Of a stretch of DNA of 64,000 nucleotides, positions 1 through 10,200 are shown piece by piece; position 1 is the first letter of the stretch; each line of letters opens with the position of its first letter. The DNA comes from Bacilli bacterium. Its GTDB lineage: Bacteria; Bacillota_I; Bacilli_A; RF39; UBA660. Location: the NCBI GenBank assembly GCA_900752905.1, contig CAADWX010000006.1, positions 33,457 to 97,456 of the forward strand, in the 5' to 3' direction. The notes under the pieces were generated by a model, which made no database searches, had not been told where the DNA came from, and was given only the letters and a program-made list of their open reading frames with translations. The translations under genes and the position numbers were made by a program.

Positions 1-3000
1 ATACTCATTAGAAATATATTTACTATATAGTTCAGGAACTTCTTTATAACCTTTATTTACAGCTTCATTAATATTATCTTTAATACCATCAATAAATTTA
101 TCTCTTTTTTCTTGTTGAGTAAGACCTTCATAAAGAAGAACAGTTAATGGTTTATGAATATTGTTATTAGCTATAATACTAGGTTCAATACTATTATAAG
201 TTTCAAATGATTCAAGTCTATCAATAGGATAATAAGCTAAAGTTCCATCATAAGTTCCTTTAATATATAAATTTCTATTAATTCTAATAACATTAACAGC
301 ATCTCCATTTCTTATTATTCCTACATTATCAAGATTTTCTTGACCATTAAAAGTAATAATACCACTTCTTTTTAGACTATAATTAATTTTATTATTAGTA
401 AGTCTTTTAAATGTATAACTAGGACAATTAAAACTATTATAATTTTTACGAATAAAACCAATTATATCTTCAACATTATCTTTATCAATAAAACCATAGT
501 TATTAATGCCTTTCATAGCTATATCTCCAATAGCTATTCCGCCCTCACTCAATCCTCTAAGGGGAGTATTACTTATAAGTCTACTAATATTTCTAGTTCT
601 AAATTTATGACCTTCAACAATAAAAGCATATTTAACTAAATCAAGAGCTGTAAGTTTAATAAGAGGATTGGGATGATTCCAAGCTCTATCAAACAATCTA
701 TGAGCTTCATCATTAGTAATATCACCTTGTATGTAATTAATATATTGAATATTTACATTACGACGATTATTTCTTTCATCATTAGCAACTATTTCAATAT
801 GTTCAAATACACTACCATCTTGACTAAAATTATGTTTAATCCAATCAACTTTCTGAGCAGGAGTAAGTCTAGCAAATACATCAATTTCAGTTTGTGTAGG
901 CTCAAATATATTTTTAACTACAACATCATCAGTTTTAATATTAACTAATATACCACTTACTCTACCAACTTCTAAAGCTCTAGATTGACCAGTACCGTAT
1001 TCTTTAATATATTTAGGATGAACAAAATCACCATCAACAATAGTAACAGGTAAATTAAGATAAGAACTACCATTATTACCTACTTCTAATTTATTAATAA
1101 GATAATCTTTATAGTCATTATATAACTTTTCAGTCATTATTCCACCTTTAGTCCATTCCGCTATTCTATATACATAATCAATAAATACAGGATTAGCAGT
1201 TTCAAATACTTGTTGAGTAGCTTTAACACTAAGAGCAGTACTCATTTGTAAAAATGCAGCTAAACTAGGATAACTACTTTTAGATATATCAGATTTAATA
1301 AATGCATTTATACCACCACTAATATCAGGAAATACACTTTCTAACAGCAAGGTTTGACCCCCCGTAGAGGATGGAGCATAAATATTACTATTTTCAATAA
1401 CAGTTCTAGCATCTCTAAATACTTTATCACTAGCATAAAAACTTTGTTTAGCACCATATTTATCAGCACTAAGAATATTAAGATTATTACTTATATCCTG
1501 TCCGATTGAGTTTAGCCGATTGAATTGTGCTAGAACATAAAGGTCAAATAAAGCCTGCTGAACGCCATTCATTTCACCTCTAAGACGAGATTTATATGCG
1601 TCTGATGAAAATATAAGGTCAGGTGATGAAAATGCGTCAGAAACGCTTAAATTGAATAATTTCTTGAAAGTTTCACCATAACTTTTATCAATAGTTTCAA
1701 TTAGCTTTTTACGTCCAGCAAAATTAACTTTTTCACCAAAACCAAGATTATGAGCAACTTCTCTAATAGCTTCAATAAGCGGATTTTTAGTACCTTCCGC
1801 AAGAACACTATTAGTTTCTTTCCATTTACGAACTAGTATATCAATAGCAGGTTGCCACATAAATCCAATAGCAGTATCATAATTACTTCCAAAATCAACA
1901 ATAGTTTTAAAAGCATTAAACGTATAAGTATTTTCATTATGTATAGCTCCCTCTTTCATAACATCAAGAATATGAGCAGTAGTTTGAGAACTATAAGGAT
2001 TAATCAAATAACCATCAACATTCTTATCATCTCCAGACCAACCAAAATTTTTATGAGTAATACGAATATGTTTATTACCAATAGTTTCAACATTTTCTTT
2101 ACCATATCTATTAACAGCTTCTTGCTCACTAATCACATCAGTAGTGTACATAACTTTAATACCTTCACTATGATTAGCTTTAGTAACATTACCAATACTC
2201 ATAAAAGTATCTCTATTAACACTGATACCTTTAAGTTTAATACCAGAAGTAGCAGCATCAAACCAATCAAGTTGAGTAAAGAAATCACTAGGAGCAACAG
2301 TTGTTTTATTAGCGCCAACTATTTCTGCATAAGTTTCATTAGCTTCTTTGACATTTTCAAAATTAGAAGTAGTAGTATTTTCTTCAAATGCAGCAGGATT
2401 ATTAAGTATATCAATAAATGATTGAATGATAGCATTAGTTCTAGCAGCTTGACTACTTGTATCCTCCACGGGGAGTTTTAAGTATGATTCGTAAGACTTA
2501 AGTCCACCATCATTAGCAATTTTTTCAACAACTTTAAGATTACCATTATAACCTTCAAGAGTAGCATTAATAGCATCTTCGCTATTTTTTAAAGAAGCTC
2601 TAATATTACCTTGTTTATTATAAGTCTTACCAAGAATTTTACGACTAGCTTTATCTACATTATCTTTAACATAATTAATATACCCTACTTCATCTTTAGT
2701 ATATCTAACATGAGTAATTTCAGTTGGAACACCTTTAACAAGATTAAATGTTTTAGACATACCATAAACACTATCAACGTCAAAGTCAGAACCAGTTTGA
2801 GTAACCCATTCATCAGGAACAACAACAGTACTACCATAAGCATCTGGAAGAAACTCTTTGACATACATAATACATATAGATTGTTTACCTTCAGTAGGAA
2901 TACGATAACCAATCATAGTACGTAAGCTATCAGGAACTTGTTCAATATTTAATCCTTTAAGTTTACTACTCCATCTAGGAAGTTTAATTTCAGTATAATA

Positions 3001-6000
3001 AACAGGAGTACCATCAACTTCTCCAATCTTTTTATATTGAAGTTTACTATCTGTTTGAGTTTGTTTATCAACTTTAAACCCAAAGTCAGATAACTGAGCA
3101 GCATGCCAACCACTAATAAGTTGTCTAGTAATATTAGTATTAAAATAACTATTAGCAATACTTTCAAGTTTACTATTAATATTAGATAAGAATAAAGGAA
3201 GATTATTAAATCCAGCACTATCTAAATCAAAAAATTCAAGAAGAGCTTTCTCAACTCCTTGTTGTTGAGCATTTTCTTTAAATCTATCAAAAAATACAAA
3301 ACGATTAAGATTTTTAATAGTACCATTAGAATTTAAATCAATATGTCCGTTATCATCTAATCCAATACCAAGTTCAGCACAAGTTTTTTCAAAACTATTT
3401 CTAATATTAGCTACATAGTTATTAAATACTTTACTCTTAAGGTCATTAAGTTCAGTTCGATTAGGAAGATTATCAAGCATTTTCTTCATAATCTGAATAG
3501 CAGCTTTATTACTAGCATCAACCATATGTTGAGGAACTTCTTGCTGACGATAAAGATAATTATAACTAAATAGTTCAGAATTATCAAATACATTATTATC
3601 AAATTCTTTAAGAGCTTCATCAGTTAAAATACCATCATTATTCCAAAGTGTCATTCGATTATGTTGTGCAACTTTAACAGTTTCAACAGTATTAATTTGA
3701 TGAATACCTCTATTAGTCATTATATTATAGACTTTTTCAAGTTCTGTTCCTTTAATAAGTTTAGGAATAAGAACAAATTCAGCATTCTTTACTTGTCTAG
3801 GAACTTCAATACCAACAGTAGTATCATAATATAAATCATAATAGAAATTCTTTTGAATTTGAACTTTATTAGCAAATTTAGTCCAATCAATTTTATCTAT
3901 TGGAGTATCATCTGTAAGACTTTGAATAAGTCCAGCATATTTATCTAATTCACCAGCAGCAGTAATACGACGAATCCATTCTTCAAGAGTAATATAAGAT
4001 TGAGCATCATTAGCATTAACACCACCTTTAAATGGTTCTAATATTCGTTCTCTATCTTTTTTATCAAGTCCAGCTTTTTTAAGTTGATTATCAAGTCTAT
4101 CAATAACAACTTTATCAGAAGCTTTAAAAGTATTATAAATGGTAACACCCCTAAATTTATCTTGAAGAACTACTTTTTTACGTTTAGTAACTCCATTAAC
4201 AGTATAAGGAACAGTAACAGCATTACCTTTGATAGTTATATCATATAAATTAGTAGCTATATCTAAATCATTTTTAGTAAAATCAGTATTACCAAAAGGA
4301 TTACCACTAGCTTGTACTTCTTTAATACGTTTTAGAATAGCTTGACCATTCTTATAAAAACTTTGGTCACCACCATACATATCGTACATACTATCTCTAA
4401 CAAGATAATCATTAACTAGAAATTCAGCTAAAGATTCATTATTAATCCTATCATCAATAAATGTACCATATTTATTTTTAAGTTCTTTATAACCATTATT
4501 TATATATTCGTTTAACCAAGCAGCAACAGTAGATTCAAGAGCAACACGTTGTTCTGCATTAAGAACTACTTGATTATTAACATAGCTAAGTCCACGTGTA
4601 GACCCCCCGTAGAGGATGTCAATAGTCTTACCATATCCAATTAGTTCATTAAACGCTCCATTACTATTAGGAGTAATTTTACTAACTAAACGTTTAAAAC
4701 TAAATACTCTACCAGCTAAAACTTTGTGTCCATCTTTAGTAATAAATACATTACCTTTTCCATCTTTATGATATTGATTATAAAAATGTTCAGGTTTATT
4801 ATTATAAATATCACTAAATTCAAAATCTCCATTAGTTAAAATAGGATTACCATTAGCATTAGTCTTAAACATTACATTAACAGCTTGAGCCATATTAGTA
4901 AGTTCTTGAATAGCTATATTATAATATTGTTTAAATAATGGATGTTCTCTATTTATAATTTTAGTTCCATCTTCTAGTTGACTACGTAATCCAGCAAGAC
5001 TATATCTAGGAGCAGTAATAGTAAAGTTTTTAGGAGCATCACTAGGTATAGGAAGTAAATAATTAGCAGTAGAAGTTTCAGAATTATTAATATCAGTCAT
5101 AAATAATCCCATAGCAGTAATTAAATAATCACCATCACTCATACTACGATATAAGTCATTATTGTTATTATCTAATTCGCTAATACCATTAAGAAGAGAA
5201 GTTTTAAACATACTACGAGCATATTCGGTAAGTTTAGGAGTTCCATTTCCAACTCTTCTAAATAATCCATAATTAATTATATTACCATTACTATCTCTAT
5301 GTTCAAGAAGTAAATTACTATAATCATATTGATGACTAGCAAACTTTTGTTTAGCATAAGCTTCAGCCATAGCGTTTTGTTCTTCAACAGTAGATTTGTC
5401 ATCATTAATTATTTTAGCAATATTAGTAATAAAACTTCTATTAATAACATCAGAACTTAAATTACCTTCGGGATTACGAGAATTAAGTTCAACAGGAATA
5501 TAAATAATATCTTTAAAAACATCAGCCATTTGATATATAATAGAAGTATCACCTCTATTAATAAAACTATCAGGCATTTTAGTTCCTTTATCCTTTTTAA
5601 GTGCTTCTACATATTTATTATAGTTTTCAACTGTACGATTAATAACATTGGCAAAATTAATAAGATTATTAGCCATAGCTACACGACCAATCTTAGCAAT
5701 AGCTAAATTAAAACTAGCTTGATTAATATCTGGAAATATTTCTTTAAAAGCATCATATAAATAAAGATTAGCATGAGAAGTATTTTTATATCTATCATAT
5801 ATACGAAACTTTTCACGAGCAGTAGGAACACGATTAGTAATAATATTATTCTTAACATTATTATAAAAAGTATTCTGTAAAATAGTACGAGAATCAGTAT
5901 TAGGATTAGTTACACGAGCACGAACATAACTATTACCATTAGAATCAGTTTGAATATAAGTTTCAATTTTAGATATAATAGGTTTATTAAACACCATCAT

Positions 6001-7083
6001 ATACTTATTAGCAAATACTTTATTTTTGCTAAGTAAATCATGTAATTGAATTAAACATTCACAATTTGGAATAGTTTCAGATATACGTTTAAGACTAGCT
6101 ATAAAATTATCTACATTACTAGTATCAGCACTAGCATATAATATTTTAGATAAGTAATTAGCATCAGAAAAAGTAACAACTCCTAATTCATTATTAGTAT
6201 CAAAAGGATAACTTCCATTATCAAGTTGAGAAGCAGCAGTAAGTTTAGGTAAACTTGCAAGATGATATTTAATAATTTCTTCTACGTGTTTATTAAAATC
6301 TTTAACTTCACCAATACTTAAATTCCAAAGTTGAGTCATTAAATCAATACCATCATCTATACTATTTTCATCACCTTCAGTAGAAGTTTCATCAAGATAA
6401 CCGCCTAATTCTTCATAATCAGTAGTTTGATATAACTCATCTCGTTTAATAAGTTTAGCTACATTTTTATTATTAAAAAGAGCTTCATTAAATTCAGTAT
6501 TAGTTAAAGAACGTAGTAATGCACCATAATTAAAATCTTGAGCATCACCATATTTACGAAGAAATGCTCCAAGACCATTAATTTTAATAGCAGGACTTGG
6601 ATTATTAATAAAGCTATTAAGTTCATTATTTTTAGCTTCATCACTTCCGGCTAATTTTTTAGCGCGTTTAAGTCCAGCATTAATAACAGTTTCATTAGTA
6701 CGTTTTTTAATTTCATTAAAATTTAATGGAGCACCATTATATAGAAAATTAAAACTAAGTTTATTCATAATATCAGCCATATAAGTAATAGCTGTATCTC
6801 TAGCTTTAATTGTACTAAACAAACCACGTTCTTCTTTTTCAGCAACAGAAGCTATATCATCCATATTACGAAGTTTAATAGCTCTAGCTTCAAGAAGAGC
6901 ATTATAAGCTTGTCTTCCAGAAGTTTTAACATTAATACCTTTATCAGCTACAATCTTCTTAAAGATTGGGTCTTCGACCATAGCTATAAGACTATAATAA
7001 TCAGCATTATTAGAACCATGTTCTTTAATAATAACATTATGAAGATTATTATATCCTACAAGTTTAATATTTCCACAACTCAT
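1..7083 (-). CDS. Giant virion protein with RNA polymerase catalytic motif (3' end beyond window)
   Basis: The minus-strand frame stays open from an ATG at 7083 to the left edge, so at least 2361 residues are visible and the C-terminus is missing. Around residues 1433-1437 (2773-2787) it reads SDFDVDSVYGM, matching the DxDxD metal-binding loop of the two-barrel RNA polymerases carried in crAss-like virions. These are known to be injected with the genome to transcribe early genes. Its place as the last giant gene after the tail cluster fits. An in-frame stop (TAA at 7147-7149) lies upstream of the chosen ATG, and no other start codon lies between them. Four copies of the dispersed hairpin element lie inside the gene. 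A patch at about 1495-1665 has unusual codon use (several TCA and CAG codons). The polymerase call is inferred from one motif plus context; the rest of the chain is unrecognised. Confidence 0.72.
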   Translation of the reverse strand, partial: MSCGNIKLVGYNNLHNVIIKEHGSNNADYYSLIAMVEDPIFKKIVADKGINVKTSGRQAYNALLEARAIKLRNMDDIASVAEKEERGLFSTIKARDTAITYMADIMNKLSFNFLYNGAPLNFNEIKKRTNETVINAGLKRAKKLAGSDEAKNNELNSFINNPSPAIKINGLGAFLRKYGDAQDFNYGALLRSLTNTEFNEALFNNKNVAKLIKRDELYQTTDYEELGGYLDETSTEGDENSIDDGIDLMTQLWNLSIGEVKDFNKHVEEIIKYHLASLPKLTAASQLDNGSYPFDTNNELGVVTFSDANYLSKILYASADTSNVDNFIASLKRISETIPNCECLIQLHDLLSKNKVFANKYMMVFNKPIISKIETYIQTDSNGNSYVRARVTNPNTDSRTILQNTFYNNVKNNIITNRVPTAREKFRIYDRYKNTSHANLYLYDAFKEIFPDINQASFNLAIAKIGRVAMANNLINFANVINRTVENYNKYVEALKKDKGTKMPDSFINRGDTSIIYQMADVFKDIIYIPVELNSRNPEGNLSSDVINRSFITNIAKIINDDKSTVEEQNAMAEAYAKQKFASHQYDYSNLLLEHRDSNGNIINYGLFRRVGNGTPKLTEYARSMFKTSLLNGISELDNNNNDLYRSMSDGDYLITAMGLFMTDINNSETSTANYLLPIPSDAPKNFTITAPRYSLAGLRSQLEDGTKIINREHPLFKQYYNIAIQELTNMAQAVNVMFKTNANGNPILTNGDFEFSDIYNNKPEHFYNQYHKDGKGNVFITKDGHKVLAGRVFSFKRLVSKITPNSNGAFNELIGYGKTIDILYGGSTRGLSYVNNQVVLNAEQRVALESTVAAWLNEYINNGYKELKNKYGTFIDDRINNESLAEFLVNDYLVRDSMYDMYGGDQSFYKNGQAILKRIKEVQASGNPFGNTDFTKNDLDIATNLYDITIKGNAVTVPYTVNGVTKRKKVVLQDKFRGVTIYNTFKASDKVVIDRLDNQLKKAGLDKKDRERILEPFKGGVNANDAQSYITLEEWIRRITAAGELDKYAGLIQSLTDDTPIDKIDWTKFANKVQIQKNFYYDLYYDTTVGIEVPRQVKNAEFVLIPKLIKGTELEKVYNIMTNRGIHQINTVETVKVAQHNRMTLWNNDGILTDEALKEFDNNVFDNSELFSYNYLYRQQEVPQHMVDASNKAAIQIMKKMLDNLPNRTELNDLKSKVFNNYVANIRNSFEKTCAELGIGLDDNGHIDLNSNGTIKNLNRFVFFDRFKENAQQQGVEKALLEFFDLDSAGFNNLPLFLSNINSKLESIANSYFNTNITRQLISGWHAAQLSDFGFKVDKQTQTDSKLQYKKIGEVDGTPVYYTEIKLPRWSSKLKGLNIEQVPDSLRTMIGYRIPTEGKQSICIMYVKEFLPDAYGSTVVVPDEWVTQTGSDFDVDSVYGMSKTFNLVKGVPTEITHVRYTKDEVGYINYVKDNVDKASRKILGKTYNKQGNIRASLKNSEDAINATLEGYNGNLKVVEKIANDGGLKSYESYLKLPVEDTSSQAARTNAIIQSFIDILNNPAAFEENTTTSNFENVKEANETYAEIVGANKTTVAPSDFFTQLDWFDAATSGIKLKGISVNRDTFMSIGNVTKANHSEGIKVMYTTDVISEQEAVNRYGKENVETIGNKHIRITHKNFGWSGDDKNVDGYLINPYSSQTTAHILDVMKEGAIHNENTYTFNAFKTIVDFGSNYDTAIGFMWQPAIDILVRKWKETNSVLAEGTKNPLIEAIREVAHNLGFGEKVNFAGRKKLIETIDKSYGETFKKLFNLSVSDAFSSPDLIFSSDAYKSRLRGEMNGVQQALFDLYVLAQFNRLNSIGQDISNNLNILSADKYGAKQSFYASDKVFRDARTVIENSNIYAPSSTGGQTLLLESVFPDISGGINAFIKSDISKSSYPSLAAFLQMSTALSVKATQQVFETANPVFIDYVYRIAEWTKGGIMTEKLYNDYKDYLINKLEVGNNGSSYLNLPVTIVDGDFVHPKYIKEYGTGQSRALEVGRVSGILVNIKTDDVVVKNIFEPTQTEIDVFARLTPAQKVDWIKHNFSQDGSVFEHIEIVANDERNNRRNVNIQYINYIQGDITNDEAHRLFDRAWNHPNPLIKLTALDLVKYAFIVEGHKFRTRNISRLISNTPLRGLSEGGIAIGDIAMKGINNYGFIDKDNVEDIIGFIRKNYNSFNCPSYTFKRLTNNKINYSLKRSGIITFNGQENLDNVGIIRNGDAVNVIRINRNLYIKGTYDGTLAYYPIDRLESFETYNSIEPSIIANNNIHKPLTVLLYEGLTQQEKRDKFIDGIKDNINEAVNKGYKEVPELYSKYISNEY
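551..569. repeat. Degenerate copy of dispersed GC-rich hairpin element
   Basis: The sequence CCTCTAAGGGGAGT matches the family core with one changed loop base. It lies in frame in the virion RNA polymerase gene and is read as TPLRG. Confidence 0.55.
1356..1376 (+). repeat. Dispersed GC-rich hairpin element, copy in polymerase gene
   Basis: This is a GACCCCCCGTAGAGGATGG-type copy. The polymerase gene on the minus strand reads it as APSSTGG, with no frame disruption. Confidence 0.9.
2461..2476 (-). repeat. Dispersed GC-rich hairpin element, copy in polymerase gene
   Basis: The sequence ATCCTCCACGGGGAGT is the opposite orientation to the copy at 1356. The gene reads it as LPVED, a different frame of the same element. 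Confidence 0.85.
4601..4618 (+). repeat. Dispersed GC-rich hairpin element, copy in polymerase gene
   Basis: The sequence GACCCCCCGTAGAGGATG is read as ILYGGS, yet another frame of the element within the same polypeptide. Confidence 0.88.
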
Positions 7084-7120
7084 AAGTTTATATTTAAGTT
7101 TAAATTCATTAATAGTAATA

Positions 7121-7167
7121 CCTCTATGACTAATGTAAAGTAAAATTTAATTACATCGTCATAGAGG
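7121..7167. repeat. Intergenic long hairpin before the polymerase gene
   Basis: CCTCTATGAC (7121-7130) pairs with GTCATAGAGG (7158-7167), and the pairing extends inward through TAATGTA / TTACAT with one bulge. It sits in the 130-bp gap between the zincin-like giant gene and the polymerase ATG. On the plus strand it is followed by TTTTTC, which would stop rightward transcription, although both flanking genes run leftward. It may work as a processing or attenuation structure for the polymerase mRNA; that role is inferred. Confidence 0.6.
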
Positions 7168-7213
7168 CTATTTTTCTTTGTTTTAAGCGACTTTTATATT
7201 TGCTTGATTAATT

Positions 7214-10200
7214 CTACATACAGCTAAAACTAATGCGTCCTGTATCAAGCAAAGTGGCAAATTCGGACTGTTGGTCTATCGGTAAACGACTAGTTAATTC
7301 AGCCATATTCATCACTGTATTATCATCAACACTACTAAACATATCAAGTCCATCATTAAGATTATCATTATCATAATTATAATCTTGACTATTATCTTCA
7401 TTAGGATTTTCAGTTTGTTCTGTATTAACAGTTTCTTCTTCAAATTGAAAAGTTCCTTGAATAGCTTCTTGATTATTTTCGTTAGGCATTTTTTTAATAG
7501 CTTTATAAGCATCTCTAGCAGCAGCTAATAAACTATCTTCATTAATCTTAATACCTAACATATCAGCAATAACTTCAAGAAGTCTACTAAATAAAGTCTT
7601 ACGTTTACTAGTTTTTCTATTATCATCTTTTATTTCATTAAGAGCTGACATAAGAGCGTTACTAGTAATACTTTCAACTAGAAATTCTTCAAGAGCTTCA
7701 CTTGTATTAAAGTTTTCAAATAGATAAGGTTTAAGTCTTTCTTTAGTAGCATCATCTTGAGTATCAAGCCAAGACTTAAATTTATCGTAAATTGGTTTAA
7801 CTAAAACAAGAGCTTGTTCAATATTATATTTAGTATAAAGTTGTCTATGTAAACTTTCATGAAGTATAATATTAACAACTCGATAAACTCTTTGACCAGC
7901 AATAGCAGAACGATTAAGTTCAATAGTATCTGTATCACGATGATAAACAGCATTAACTTTATTACCATTATTATCAGTAATACTATCTATAACTTGAATA
8001 TTTTTAGGCAATATACCAATCTGTTGAAGAGCATTAATATAATCAATAGCAGTTTGGTCATTAGCAAAATACTTTTTAAGTCCACGAGTTAAATTCTTAG
8101 CAGTTATAGCAGATTCAAAAGCATTAAAATTAATAGCATTAAGAGTATCATCTAACATGAACTCTGATAGCTGTTCAGGTATTGCTCCATCCTCCACGGG
8201 GGGTCTACCCTCAAGTTCATAAGTAATATCGAGTTTAGAATGAATATCTATTTGCCAGTTACCAGCGGTTTCATTAGTATTAGTATTAGCTAATTTAGTT
8301 CTAACTAAACCATTACTAATAATAAAATCTTGATAACTATTATAACTATAAGTTTTACCATCAATATTTATAATAGTTTTACCATTTTCACGATAAATAT
8401 ATTTATTAGTTTTATCATTAGTTTTTGTACTATCATTAATAAAATCTTTACTAATAGCAAATTGGGCATAGTTAAACATTTCATCAATAACAGGACGAAG
8501 AGCATTATCCAATTCATCAATAGTACTAGCATTAATACCATAACTTTTACCTATTTTAAAAGCACTATTAACAACATAAGGAGAATTAATAATAATATTA
8601 CGTTTATAATTACCAGCATCAGAATTAATAGTAAAAGCATAATCTTTACCATTAAAATGTGCACCTTTAACATAAAATCCTATATTAGTAGGATTAATAC
8701 TAATTTGAAGTCCAGTATTTCTATCTCCATTAATAAGTTTATTATTTCCAAATATATCTCCAAGACTTTGTTTAAGTTCACCAAAACTTATTTTTCCACT
8801 AATATAATCTCTACAAAGATTATTAACTTCATTTTTAATAGAATTAATAATACGTCGAGCATCACCTTTAAGTAGATTACTATTTAATGGAACTTGTTTA
8901 CAAAAAGCATATAGAGAAGTACCATCACTACTTGGAATACTAATAACAGGCATACCATTAGTAGTAAGATTTTCAATAATAGTAGGTTTACTTTCTCCAT
9001 TAAGATATAATTGACCTTGTATAACTACACCAAGTTTGTTAATATTTTCATTATAACCAACTACTGTTTCTTGTACATCATTCCATTCACCATTAGTATC
9101 ATCAATAGTATTAAGAACTCCATATTTAATATTAACAGCTTTAACTTTACCTTTAAAGTCACCTTTAACTATTGTAATAGCTTGGTCATAACTATTAAGA
9201 AGATTATTAAACCAACGATTAATACTAGCTTCATGACTATTTTCATAAGGTTGATTAAATATATATTTAGTAAGATTAACAAGATGTCCAGCTAAATCAA
9301 AACTTGCAACAGGAGTAGTAAAATCTCTAACTATATCAGGATATTTAACTTCAAATTCTTTAAATAAAGTATCAAGTTCTTTATTTGTAACTTCTTCTTT
9401 AACGGCAAGTTCATATAAATGACCAATAAATTCTTCGTCAAATCTATCGCCATCAAGAATACTAATTAAAGCATCTTTAAGCGGAGAAATAACTTGACCA
9501 TTTTCAGCATGAATATTATATTTCCAACCTTGATTAACCATATCATAGTTACCAAACTTATCAATATTTGGAACTCCTATATAACCAATAATTGTATCAT
9601 TAGCAAATATATCAATACGTTTAAGTTTAACATTATATATGGCTTCTAAATAATCACCTTGCTTAATACTAGTAAATGCTTTAACATTTTCATTCTCTAC
9701 TATATACTTAAGATTAACATTATTAGTATGTTCAACTTGAAGTCTTTCAAGACGTTCTTTAGCAATACCGTCAACGTATTGAACAAATTGTCTAGCATTA
9801 AGTTTTTTAATAGTTGATTCATCAGTAGCACGATATTTACCTTGATTATTAGTGCTGGCGTAAAGATAGTTTTTTATTTGATTAAACAAGTAATTTTTAA
9901 TAATTTTATTACCCGTAACACTATCTATATATTCAACTAATTGACCAATACTAAGATAGACTTTATCATTAACAATTTTACCTCTAGTATTACCTTCACT
10001 ATCAACACTATTAGCAAAATCATTCATAACAGCTTCTATATTGCGTTCATTACCTGTAACAGTGGCATAAGTAGCATTAAGTAATAAACGTCTAGTACTA
10101 TCATCTTGAACAGAACTATATAAACTACCTCCTGTAAGACCGTCAATAATATTATTAACTATGTCAGTAGCTTCCGTTTGTTCAAATCCAGCTTGACTAA

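Noticed and set aside
8330-8875. Plus-strand frames inside giant genes, including a 181-residue frame
   Set aside because: They mirror the codon bias of the minus-strand genes and show no motif, start context or spacing of their own.
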